Shown: positions 18,301-24,993 of the stretch, piece by piece
How the letters are laid out: the number at the start of each line of letters is the position of its first letter
Position numbering within the stretch: position 1 is the stretch's first letter
Source: an uncultured Prevotella sp.
Lineage (GTDB): Bacteria > Bacteroidota > Bacteroidia > Bacteroidales > Bacteroidaceae
Direction of reading: 5' to 3'
DNA length: 42,036 nucleotides
Assembly: GCF_946407605.1 (NCBI RefSeq)
Contig: NZ_CAMJOS010000032.1
Span: forward strand, 1-42,036
Position numbers and translations under genes: made by a program
The notes under the pieces: generated by a model
Database searches by the model: none
Told to the model about the DNA's origin: nothing
The model's input: the letters and a program-made list of their open reading frames with translations, nothing else

Positions 18301-18780
18301 CATAGCCCATAGTGAGCTCTCCCAAACGGCATCGCTGGTAGATGTGGAGCCCCAGTAGTTGTTGCCTGAGCAAACCTTCAGCTTGTTGGCCTTATGGGTG
18401 GAGTAGGCAAAGACCAGACTCTTCATAGCTATCGTCTCGATGTCGTCCCATGTGACGTTTTCGGGCAGTGTCACCTTGTCTTTTCCATATTTTGCTAGGA
18501 AGGCGCAAATCATCGAGAGGTCGGCATTGGGTCGCACGCCTCGTTCGTCGTTGGCCATGGTGTTCTCACCTTTGAAGCATCCGCACACCTCGCCCACGCT
18601 GTTGGGCGCTACGCAGTCTTGGAAGTCGTTCTTCATATATGTGGCGAAGTTGGCCAGCATCTGCAGCAGGCCGCTCTTCATGTTTTCCTCGGCAACGAAA
18701 TCGCCGAGCACGGTGGTCTGTGCTGATATGGGGGCGTTCAGCGTTAGGAGGGCGATTAGTAATGTCAGTAGTTTCTTCAT
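15364..18780 (-). CDS. Large secreted protein, probable polysaccharide lyase- or hydrolase-like (alpha/alpha toroid plus beta-sandwich)
   Basis: This 1138-residue protein has a signal peptide ending near 'NAPISAQ' (residue 21). Residues about 30-450 are helical, with spaced Trp/Asn/His motifs such as 'VWESSLWAMSVAYSAFFQWD', 'KAEENGWEADVLAVTLGLFP' and 'LQNHNYFHTSYQ', typical of (alpha/alpha) toroid enzymes. Residues about 460-860 are beta-rich, and about 870-1085 form a separate beta-sandwich resembling a carbohydrate-binding module. The end, 'KIYDLQGRQI...RGLYIQSGHK', resembles a type IX secretion signal. The order toroid then beta-sandwich is like PL8-type lyases, but I cannot assign a family. 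A 35-bp heptad tract lies inside the gene (17296-17330) and encodes an apparently inserted SNLKPQTSN stretch. It lies 36 bases after tsaE. Confidence 0.8.
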   Translation of the reverse strand: MKKLLTLLIALLTLNAPISAQTTVLGDFVAEENMKSGLLQMLANFATYMKNDFQDCVAPNSVGEVCGCFKGENTMANDERGVRPNADLSMICAFLAKYGKDKVTLPENVTWDDIETIAMKSLVFAYSTHKANKLKVCSGNNYWGSTSTSDAVWESSLWAMSVAYSAFFQWDKLSDTQKNYIYKLLKAECNYELNRTIPTGYAGDTKAEENGWEADVLAVTLGLFPNDALAPRWFQRLREFAINSYSQKDDAKDYTIIDPDYDQKTVKDLYKGQNLYDDYTLQNHNYFHTSYQNVVIQELGEAALALKLFQQELYGEEKWKTNALMHNNDKVMQEVLYWLALSDGELAMPNGNDWSLFLYDQITSYSTNACFLRDPHALMLENMAYKMIKHRQTTTTDGSWLLRADVGARRMGVEAHRVMMTWLMHEMLSTADLTPTLWDDFNRTYSTAKILSSQNIVRAASKDRFTCFSWSAGLQSYTGYIAPNTSNLKPQTSNLIVPFRANNTGNFLGWYEVQGKATNATPVIAGIYDLRGNSYVMNGELNTNDGTLNNRFAIYSTPGNAVVYIDYVRANAPCTITAEKGGLMAISVDEMTQTTRTFYHTYPESEMQLDGSKLTVMKTPLINIDNALSVLTLGPGEEYRKMAFGERSNNNSIMTAKFYAMYDDTNRTYKANDVVGRRAMVYYSNNASDSTLKLYTMSKQLSTPDGWNGAIVSDPDATHYLLLSNFASDQKCTIENAWTYMGNPVFTTETTIDDQGSTATFIAEENHSVINTLKIFIIGQGVTAIQDANDSTAIYVRNDIKGKNTIKVNGVDEGQTINKEIELSNKVIKISIRGGELLVEEAAGFPETAEAEDLTKGYKDITEEKLVNASFETDETYGKADGNVTLGSVTYNPCYVNTVNAVNSKWPNILPVNGWTAGNTLSSASNFCRMYSMPYSTTQYCVSPANVGNYSARCPRPLFDETCGTRVLTVLNSWSAGSNAITQKVTLPEGSYRLLMDVRCECTNMTSNNGKVITTSGNNTCTSLTGTKIGSTTDYRYPTEKNTWQQLCYDFELTTEQTITISLGYRSSASAGAANNTLLYIDHLQLLAADDNTTFIKEVGEKEITTSPKIYDLQGRQINNTNIHRGLYIQSGHKFLKE
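17296..17330 (-). repeat. 7-bp tandem tract inside the secreted lyase-like gene
   Basis: Four perfect GAGGTTT units and one GAGGTAT unit on the + strand (35 bases). On the coding strand they read as AAACCTC-type units and encode 'TSNLKPQTSNL' between 'GYIAP' and 'VPF', apparently a loop insertion that kept the frame. Confidence 0.93.
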
Positions 18781-18816
18781 TTGTAGTATTCTTTTGATTT
18801 GTTTATTTGTTTCAGT

Positions 18817-19230
18817 TTACCATCTCACGGTTCTTGTGCCGTCGGCATTCTCCGCTATATTCACCTTCACCGCATCATCGGGCAGTAGATCCTCAATCAG
18901 TTCGGGCCACTCTATGAAACAGAGGGAACCTGAGTAAAAATAGTCTTCATAGCCCATGTCGTACACCTCCTCCAGTTTCTTGATACGATAGAAGTCGAAG
19001 TGGAAGATGCTTTGAGATTTGAGTTTTACCTCGTACTCGTTGACAATGGCGAAGGTGGGACTGGTGATGACGTCCTCCACACCCAGCTCCTCGCAGATGG
19101 CTTTGACGAAGGTGGTCTTGCCTGCCCCCATCTTTCCATAGAAAGCAAACACCTTGTGTTCGCCTATGTTCTCAATAAACTCGCGAGCTGCCTCGCGAAT
19201 AGTCTCAATGTTCTTAATCTGTATTTCCAT
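18817..19230 (-). CDS. tsaE: tRNA threonylcarbamoyladenosine biosynthesis ATPase TsaE
   Basis: This 137-residue protein has the Walker A motif 'FYGKMGAGKTTFVKAICEEL' at about residues 28-47, 'ITSPTFAIVNEY', 'HFDFYRIKKLEE' (Walker B-like region) and 'CFIEWPEL', all diagnostic of TsaE. This ATPase works with TsaB and TsaD to make t6A37 on ANN-decoding tRNAs. The start MEIQIKNIET at 19230 is chosen over an upstream in-frame ATG (19446) because a consensus promoter lies just upstream of 19230 and the extension has no family likeness. Confidence 0.95.
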   Translation of the reverse strand: MEIQIKNIETIREAAREFIENIGEHKVFAFYGKMGAGKTTFVKAICEELGVEDVITSPTFAIVNEYEVKLKSQSIFHFDFYRIKKLEEVYDMGYEDYFYSGSLCFIEWPELIEDLLPDDAVKVNIAENADGTRTVRW

Positions 19231-19248
19231 TACAATAATTTTTGTTGG

Positions 19249-19279
19249 CAAAGATACGAATAAGTGAGCACAATACAAA
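19249..19279 (-). promoter_or_regulatory. Promoter for tsaE
   Basis: On the - strand, TTTG (19276-19279), 19 bases, then TATCTTTG (19249-19256): a complete Bacteroidetes-type promoter. It is divergent from the promoter at 19327-19357, with fewer than 50 bases between them. Confidence 0.85.
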
Positions 19280-19326
19280 ATAAAACAGCAATTTTTATCT
19301 TTATTGTTATTCTTTCTTGTATTTTG

Positions 19327-19357
19327 TTTGAATGTAGAAAAAGTTTTCTTATCTTTG
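19327..19357 (+). promoter_or_regulatory. Promoter for the TPR-AraC regulator gene
   Basis: TTTG (19327-19330), 19 bases, then TATCTTTG (19350-19357), with the start codon 18 bases downstream. A perfect match to the Bacteroidetes consensus. Confidence 0.87.
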
Positions 19358-19375
19358 CAATTAAAAAGCGATGAT

Positions 19376-21091
19376 ATGAAAAAGGTGGCATATCTAACCA
19401 TACTATGTTTTGTCCTCCTGTTGGCCGGTGGCTGTGGGGGAGACAAGTCTGTGAGACAATTGCCGCACCTGGGTGATACGCCTTACCAACAGGACTCAGT
19501 ATTAGTAGTTTATGCCACAAATCCAGAACGGGCGCTCATCCTGCTCGATTCTGCCTTGCTTTTAGGCAATATCAGCGAATACCGAGCTCAGTTTATCCGC
19601 GCTAAAATCTACAGCAAGTCACTCGAGAAGCAGAATCCGGATTCTGCTATCATAATCTGTGAGACACTACTCTGTCACGACTCGGTAAGAAATGAGCCTT
19701 CAGAGCAGGAGAATATCTATGACATGCTCATTGCCACCAGTCGTGTCAAACATGATGATGAAGCGTATCTGCATTGGGCTACACAAAAGGCCACGCTTTG
19801 TCAGCAGCAGGGCGAAGACACCGAACGATGGCGCACTGAGGCCGATATTGGTCTGGTGATGACGTTTCTGGGACGGGTTGACGAAGGACTTGACAAACTC
19901 GACGAAGCCATCAGCCACCTCGATGCTCCCGGTAGCATTGACCGCATGGATGCCTTTATCGTTGCTGTAAAACGTAAGATCAACGCCCTTAATGAACTAC
20001 ATCGTGATGCCGAAGTCATTCTGTTGGCACAGCGCATCCTCGACCGCTTGGACCACTACGAACAACATTCAAAGGACTATGCTGAGGACAGCTACCGCCT
20101 GTCGTGGAGTGACAACCCCACCGACCGTGACCGTTATCTGGACTATTGTCGTGCACAGGCATGGGCATTCATGGCGCAGGCGTATGCCTTGAACAATGAA
20201 AGGGCAAAGGCTGAAGATTATCTCTTGTTATTTAATCAGAGTGGTTACGGCAAGACCTTCATGGCCCGCCGCATGATAGCCTCCACGCAGATGGCCTTGG
20301 GTATGTATGACGAGGCATTGACCACTTACGATGAGATGGAGTGTCGTATGGCTGGTGACACGCTCAACGATGACTATGCCGTCATCCTTCGTTCACGAGC
20401 TGTCGCAGCATATTCCAAGGGATATCAGGCGGAAGCCTACGATTACCAAAGACGTTATGCCAACCTCTCGAAAGCGTTGAGCGACAGTCTTCATGCCAGT
20501 GAAGCCCATGATTATGCCGCCCGCTATCATGCCCAGGAACAGCAGTTGATGATTCATGAACAACAGGCTGTGGCCGAGCGCTTACATATCATCAGTGTCG
20601 CCATAGCGGTTTTAGCCCTGCTGGCCATCGTCTTTGCCCTCTATTTCTTCCGACAGAAGCGTGTTGTCACAGAAAAGAACCGTGCCTTGGTACGTATGAT
20701 TAATGAGCAGTCGCAGCAGCTTGCCCCCCAAGCTCTCCCCATGAAGGAAGAGCAGACAGATGTCTTTTTATCTGTTGATACGGCCATCCGCACAGAGCGA
20801 CTTTTTGCCAATGTCGGCTTGCAGCGTCAGGATATCTGTGACAAGTTCTCAATCAGTCGCCATGCACTTAACGACCTATTGTCTGAGCACACTGATGGAC
20901 TTTCCTTTCCACAGTATATCAACAATATTCGTTTGGAGGAGGCACTCTGCCTGCTTCGAGACAATCCAGAAATGACGGTCTCTGCAATTGCCTCTGAGGT
21001 GGGCTTTATGCCTGCAAATTTCCGTGAACAGTTTAAGAGGAGATATGGTGTAACACCGGCTGAATTCCAGAAATTGCGTAAGAAAATGTAA
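19376..21091 (+). CDS. Membrane-bound AraC-type regulator with periplasmic TPR sensor
   Basis: This 571-residue protein begins MKKVAYLTILCFVLLLAGGC, a lipoprotein-like or uncleaved signal segment. Residues about 30-400 are helical repeats of TPR type ('RAKIYSKSLEKQNPDSA', 'AYALNNERAKAEDYLLLF', 'GMYDEALTTYDEM'). One membrane segment follows at about 403-425 ('VAIAVLALLAIVFALYFF'), then a linker and a C-terminal AraC/XylS helix-turn-helix domain ending 'ANFREQFKRRYGVTPAEFQK'. This layout suggests an extracytoplasmic sensor joined directly to a DNA-binding output, as in other Bacteroidetes one-component regulators. Start 19376 is chosen because the promoter -7 box ends at 19357. It is the first of three AraC-type genes in a row; the ligand is unknown. 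Confidence 0.9.
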   Translation: MKKVAYLTILCFVLLLAGGCGGDKSVRQLPHLGDTPYQQDSVLVVYATNPERALILLDSALLLGNISEYRAQFIRAKIYSKSLEKQNPDSAIIICETLLCHDSVRNEPSEQENIYDMLIATSRVKHDDEAYLHWATQKATLCQQQGEDTERWRTEADIGLVMTFLGRVDEGLDKLDEAISHLDAPGSIDRMDAFIVAVKRKINALNELHRDAEVILLAQRILDRLDHYEQHSKDYAEDSYRLSWSDNPTDRDRYLDYCRAQAWAFMAQAYALNNERAKAEDYLLLFNQSGYGKTFMARRMIASTQMALGMYDEALTTYDEMECRMAGDTLNDDYAVILRSRAVAAYSKGYQAEAYDYQRRYANLSKALSDSLHASEAHDYAARYHAQEQQLMIHEQQAVAERLHIISVAIAVLALLAIVFALYFFRQKRVVTEKNRALVRMINEQSQQLAPQALPMKEEQTDVFLSVDTAIRTERLFANVGLQRQDICDKFSISRHALNDLLSEHTDGLSFPQYINNIRLEEALCLLRDNPEMTVSAIASEVGFMPANFREQFKRRYGVTPAEFQKLRKKM

Positions 21092-21185
21092 GATAATGAT
21101 GTACATTTCACGTCTGAAATGCACTTTTTTGGGCCATATACCAAATATGTGCATATGTTTTCTTCCAAATTAAACCAATAATGAT

Positions 21186-21193
21186 TAATTTTG
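21186..21193 (+). promoter_or_regulatory. Possible promoter (-7 box) for the small AraC gene
   Basis: TAATTTTG followed by C fits TAnnTTTG, but no TTTG is at the -33 distance. If used, it rules out the first ATG at 21181 and supports the start at 21214. Confidence 0.45.
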
Positions 21194-21213
21194 CGGAAGA
21201 AAATTTTAACCGC

Positions 21214-21573
21214 ATGGACAAAGACCTATTTAAAACTATTGATTCCATTATCCGTAATGAACGCCTCTATGCGCAAGTGAATTTGATGCGTGAAGACATC
21301 ATGGAGCGCTTCGGTATTGGCCGTCACCATTTGAACAATCAGCTAAATGCCTTTGCCGATGGCATGTCCTTTCCTCAGTATATCAACTCTATCCGTATGG
21401 AGGTGGCTTATGACCTGTTAACCAACCACCCTGAGAAGAACATCACCGATGTGGCCCGTGAAGTGGGTTTCACCGCTCCTAATTTTCGTGAACAATTTAA
21501 GCGCTGCTATGGCATTACGCCTGCAGAATACCGTGCTGGTCTTACTATTGCTGATGGCTCTGATGATGAATAA
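21214..21573 (+). CDS. Stand-alone AraC-type DNA-binding protein
   Basis: This protein of 119 residues (130 if the ATG at 21181 is used) is almost only a helix-turn-helix domain: 'IMERFGIGRHHLNNQLNAFA', 'MSFPQYINSIRMEVAYDLL' and 'VGFTAPNFREQFKRCYGITP'. It aligns closely over its whole length with the C-terminal domain of the preceding TPR regulator (same FPQYIN-IR-E and NFREQFKR-YG-TPAE pattern), so it looks like a duplicated output domain without sensor. The start at 21214 is preferred because the alignment begins there and a -7-like box lies at 21186. It might compete with or share sites with its neighbour; this is inference. Confidence 0.82.
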   Translation: MDKDLFKTIDSIIRNERLYAQVNLMREDIMERFGIGRHHLNNQLNAFADGMSFPQYINSIRMEVAYDLLTNHPEKNITDVAREVGFTAPNFREQFKRCYGITPAEYRAGLTIADGSDDE

Positions 21574-21582
21574 TAATTAATT

Positions 21583-22692
21583 ATGTACGCGCATCAGAGT
21601 TTACAAGACCTTATATTTCTCATGTTCTATGGCGGCACTACTGTGCTGGCCCTATTGGCTGCTCTTTATCTGTGGCTAAGGCGTAGCAATGCTATTGCAC
21701 CAGATGTCAATCCGCCAAAGGTGCTACGTTGTTGCACGGCAGCCTTCTTTATGGCAGTGGTACTGAGTCACGTGTGGTGGTTTGCGCTTGGCTTCTATTG
21801 GCTGACAGATGACCGTTTGGTGCGCAACATCACAGCAGTAGCACTCGACCATGTCACACTCGTGCCGCTCGCGATGGCTATGCTGCTACGTATGTTGCAG
21901 GACCGTCATCGTCGTTTCTGGCCTTGGGTTCTGACTCAAATACCCATTGTCGTTTTGGCTTTCATAGGAATTGCCAAACACGATGAATTCTATGGTTTAG
22001 AGATGTTACACTATTGGGAGGTGACAGTCATGGTCGTCTTTGTTGCCCATTACGTCTATGCACTGATACGTTATGGTCGTTGGCTGCACGATAACTATGC
22101 CGACTTGGAGCATAAAGAGGTGTGGCAGAGTCTGCTCTTTGTGGTTATTATTCTGATTATATATGAGATATATACAACGAACCCAGGAGAGATTGTTAGG
22201 GAGTATCTGGCACAAGCGAACACTATTTTCATCATCGTCTTCCTGCTTTGGCGTGTGGAGACATTGCAGCAACTCGAAGAGGTCATAGATGAAACCATCA
22301 CGGATTGCGACGACGAACCCAAGAGTGCCTCCGTAGCCGTTCCCTCTAACATTGGTGCCTTGCTTCATGACTTTTGCGAAACACCAAAACTCTATCTGCT
22401 ACACGACCTGACGCTGACACAACTCAGCGAGATTGTTGGCACCAACCGTACCTATTTGAGTTGTTATTTCGCTCAACAGGGTATAACCTATAATGCTTAT
22501 ATCAATCGCCTGCGCATCGAACATTTCGAACGCATTTATAATGAATCTTCTTCATTGATGCGTCCCATTACCGCCAATCAGTTAGCCTACGAGAGTGGTT
22601 TCAAGAGCTACAGCACCTTTGCAACAGCGTTCAAATTGTTCAAAGGGCAGACCGTCACAGACTGGATGAAGTCTCAGAATTTACAAAAATAG
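21583..22692 (+). CDS. Multi-membrane-spanning AraC-type regulator
   Basis: This 369-residue protein has six or seven membrane segments in residues about 10-228 (for example 'VLALLAALYLWL', 'FMAVVLSHVWWFALGFYWL', 'VWQSLLFVVIILIIYEIY'). A C-terminal AraC-type helix-turn-helix domain follows ('LTQLSEIVGTNRTYLSCYFA', 'YINRLRIEHFERIY', 'LAYESGFKSYSTFATAFKLF'). The DNA-binding part is only distantly related to the two upstream ones. It starts 9 bases after the small AraC gene and is probably co-transcribed. The stop codon lies at the junction of a 21-bp tandem duplication. Signal and targets are unknown. Confidence 0.88.
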   Translation: MYAHQSLQDLIFLMFYGGTTVLALLAALYLWLRRSNAIAPDVNPPKVLRCCTAAFFMAVVLSHVWWFALGFYWLTDDRLVRNITAVALDHVTLVPLAMAMLLRMLQDRHRRFWPWVLTQIPIVVLAFIGIAKHDEFYGLEMLHYWEVTVMVVFVAHYVYALIRYGRWLHDNYADLEHKEVWQSLLFVVIILIIYEIYTTNPGEIVREYLAQANTIFIIVFLLWRVETLQQLEEVIDETITDCDDEPKSASVAVPSNIGALLHDFCETPKLYLLHDLTLTQLSEIVGTNRTYLSCYFAQQGITYNAYINRLRIEHFERIYNESSSLMRPITANQLAYESGFKSYSTFATAFKLFKGQTVTDWMKSQNLQK

Positions 22693-22711
22693 TCTCAGAA
22701 TTTACAAAAAT
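22670..22711 (+). repeat. 21-bp perfect tandem duplication at a stop codon
   Basis: Positions 22670-22690 and 22691-22711 are identical. The TAG stop of the preceding gene (22690-22692) is formed across the junction. With a single copy the frame would run on for roughly 28 further codons. Confidence 0.93.
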
Positions 22712-22733
22712 GCAGTTGTGAGACTGCTAACTA

Positions 22734-22764
22734 TTGCCTATTATCAAAAAATAATGTACCTTTG
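22734..22764 (+). promoter_or_regulatory. Promoter for the S66-GH3 gene pair
   Basis: TTG (22734-22736), 20 bases, then TACCTTTG (22757-22764). The start codon is 43 bases further on. This separates the pair from the AraC genes transcriptionally. Confidence 0.8.
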
Positions 22765-22807
22765 TATATCGGTACAGAAAGCTGCCAGAAACTATAATTA
22801 TAAAAAT

Positions 22808-23788
22808 ATGTATCAAGGAAAAAAGATCGTACAACCGCCCTATCTGAAGCCAGGGGATAAAGTGGCTTTTATATCCCCCGCCTATTGGGTGCCCCAAGAG
22901 GCCATTCAGTTAGCTGCAGAGACCATCAAGGGCTGGGGTTTACAACCTGTCATCGGCCCCCACACCAACAATCTGAATGTTAATGCATACGCAGGAACGG
23001 CAGATGAACGTGCCGCAGACCTGCAGTGGGCATTCGAAGACAGCAGCATTAAGGCGATTATATGTTCGCGTGGTGGCTATGGTTCACTTCACTTGCTGAG
23101 CCGCATACCGCCAGAATACTTCCAGAAAAACCCTAAATGGCTGATAGGTCATGGTGATATCACCACTCTGCTCTATGCTGTGGCCAATGCCGGCATCATG
23201 AGCATCCACGGCCCTATGGCATTCCAGATAGCAGGCAGCCAGGAGCCGGCTACCTCTCTCACTCGAGATATTCTTTTTGGTACATTGCCACAATATAAGA
23301 TTCCCGGCAACCCCTATAACCGTACCGGTCATGCAGAAGGAATACTTATAGGAGGCAATCTTTCAAGTTATTCTGCCATATCGGGCACAAGATACCACCT
23401 CCCACCGAAGAAAGACATCATTCTTTTTATAGAAGAAGTGGAAGAATCGCTGCACAGTATAGATAGGTTGTTCTACATGTTGTCGTTGCAGAATGATTTC
23501 GAAAGGGTGAAAGGCATTATCTTCGGTTCGTTCAATTCCGTCAAGTACGACCTGCAGTATGGTTGTGTTGAGCAGATGCTGATTGCTCACCTTGCCAAAT
23601 ATGACATCCCCGTATGCTGTGGCTTCCCTGTGGGCAGCAACAGCTGTATTCCTTTGATTGAAGGTGCACCATGCTCGTTGGATGTCACTACAGACAGTGC
23701 CACTCTGACCTTCAATATGAAAGGATCGGTGGAACAATATGAAATAGAAATTGCCAATCCAGAACTCATCAAGGGTAGGAACCGATAA
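22808..23788 (+). CDS. LD-carboxypeptidase (S66) homologue lacking catalytic Ser and His
   Basis: This 326-residue protein has the full S66 fold signature: 'LKPGDKVAFISPA' at the N-terminus, 'AIICSRGGYGSLHLLSRI' (about 84-100), 'GGNLSSYSAISGT' and 'ILFIEEVEESLHSIDRLFYM'. Active S66 enzymes (LdcA, MccF) use a Ser in a 'G-[FY]-SD-[IV]-T' motif, a Glu and a His in a 'P-x-GH' motif. Here the first reads 'GHGDIT' (Gly116) and the last 'FPVGSNS' (Ser277), while the Glu (209) is kept. Peptidase activity is therefore doubtful. The start at 22808 follows the promoter; upstream in-frame ATGs would overlap it. It is 5 bases before a GH3-like gene. Confidence 0.85.
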   Translation: MYQGKKIVQPPYLKPGDKVAFISPAYWVPQEAIQLAAETIKGWGLQPVIGPHTNNLNVNAYAGTADERAADLQWAFEDSSIKAIICSRGGYGSLHLLSRIPPEYFQKNPKWLIGHGDITTLLYAVANAGIMSIHGPMAFQIAGSQEPATSLTRDILFGTLPQYKIPGNPYNRTGHAEGILIGGNLSSYSAISGTRYHLPPKKDIILFIEEVEESLHSIDRLFYMLSLQNDFERVKGIIFGSFNSVKYDLQYGCVEQMLIAHLAKYDIPVCCGFPVGSNSCIPLIEGAPCSLDVTTDSATLTFNMKGSVEQYEIEIANPELIKGRNR

Positions 23789-23793
23789 CGCCT

Positions 23794-24984
23794 ATGGACG
23801 AGAAGATCATCAAAATAGTGAATGAGACACGGTGGGCTGATGGCCAGGAAGTGAGAAGCAGACTGGAGGACATTACCTACAATCCCATGCGCAGTCAGGA
23901 GGAATTTGTCATGAGGCTGGTGCGTGAGAATGCAAAGACGTTGTTCGGACGTGACCATCGATTTGAAGGCATCCATAACATGGCCGATTTCAGATGCTAT
24001 CTGCCCCTGACCACTTATGATGATTATTCTGCCTATATCGAGCGTGTTGCCAAGGGCGAACGAAACGTCCTGACGGCCTATCTCACAGAGCACATATCTA
24101 CCTTTGATGGACAGAAGCAGTTGCCCCAGTCAAGATGGAGTGTGCAGACGAGCTATGACTACAGTTTCTGTGCGGGCTTCTATCTGGCAGGCAATTATGG
24201 CTATCTGACAGAGGGCATGACACTCAACCTCGTTGATAATAATGTGGAGCGACTATCCTCTGGAATGACTATAGGTAATCTGTTGGGGCGTTTGTTGGTG
24301 AAGCGTGACTTTGACAGTAAGCAGATATATGCCATACCTGTTGATATAGCAGGCAAACAAGACCAAGCAGACTATAGCTATCTACAGGCACTCTATGCCC
24401 TTAGTCAGAAAGACATATCGCTGGCCATCTGCGAGCATTATGACTACATGGTGGAACTGTTGCGCTATATCGAGAAGAACTGGCCCAAGTTGACCGAGGA
24501 TATAGAAAACGGCACTGCCTGCATACCGCAAAATCCTGAACGGGCCAACGCCATTCGCGAAATAATGGAAGATCACCATATTGGTACGCAGATGGTACAT
24601 CAACTGTGGCCAGCATTGCGTTGTATTATGGTTTGCGATGTAGACTGCCTCAGCGCCAGCTTCGAGCTGCTACGCACCTATTGTGGTAGCAACGTACATT
24701 TTATCTTTACTGGCATCAGTTCACCAGAAGGAACTTTCTCAACCACGGTCAACCTTGATGACCCACAGACGGTTCTCATTCCTGACAGCTTGTTCTATGA
24801 GTTCAAGCCGAAAGAGTCAACGAGCTATAACCAGTTGCTCACTCTCGACCAGTTGGAGATAGGTCAGAGCTATGAGTTGGTAATTACGACGATGGCGGGT
24901 CTCTATCGCTACAAGACGCATAAGCATTTCCTTGTCGTTGGCCGCTATCATGATACCCCAACGGTGATTATCGATAACGGATAA
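23794..24984 (+). CDS. GH3-type acyl-amide synthetase homologue, degenerate and C-terminally short
   Basis: This 396-residue protein is recognisable as the GH3 family (ANL-type adenylating enzymes that join acyl groups to amino acids) by 'YLPLTTYDDYSAYIERVAKG', 'ISSPEGTF...LFYEFKP' and 'TTMAGLYRYKTHKHFLVVGR'. Active members have an ATP-binding 'SSGTTxGxxKxxP' motif and 'YRYxxGDvv'. Here these read 'HISTFDGQKQLP' (100-111) and 'YRYKTHKHF', so the Gly-Thr loop and the Asp are lost. The C-terminal lid domain is missing (family members about 500 residues or more). It lies 5 bases after the S66 homologue and ends 9 bases from the convergent porX. Function is unknown. Confidence 0.78.
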   Translation: MDEKIIKIVNETRWADGQEVRSRLEDITYNPMRSQEEFVMRLVRENAKTLFGRDHRFEGIHNMADFRCYLPLTTYDDYSAYIERVAKGERNVLTAYLTEHISTFDGQKQLPQSRWSVQTSYDYSFCAGFYLAGNYGYLTEGMTLNLVDNNVERLSSGMTIGNLLGRLLVKRDFDSKQIYAIPVDIAGKQDQADYSYLQALYALSQKDISLAICEHYDYMVELLRYIEKNWPKLTEDIENGTACIPQNPERANAIREIMEDHHIGTQMVHQLWPALRCIMVCDVDCLSASFELLRTYCGSNVHFIFTGISSPEGTFSTTVNLDDPQTVLIPDSLFYEFKPKESTSYNQLLTLDQLEIGQSYELVITTMAGLYRYKTHKHFLVVGRYHDTPTVIIDNG

Positions 24985-24993
24985 TCCTTATTC

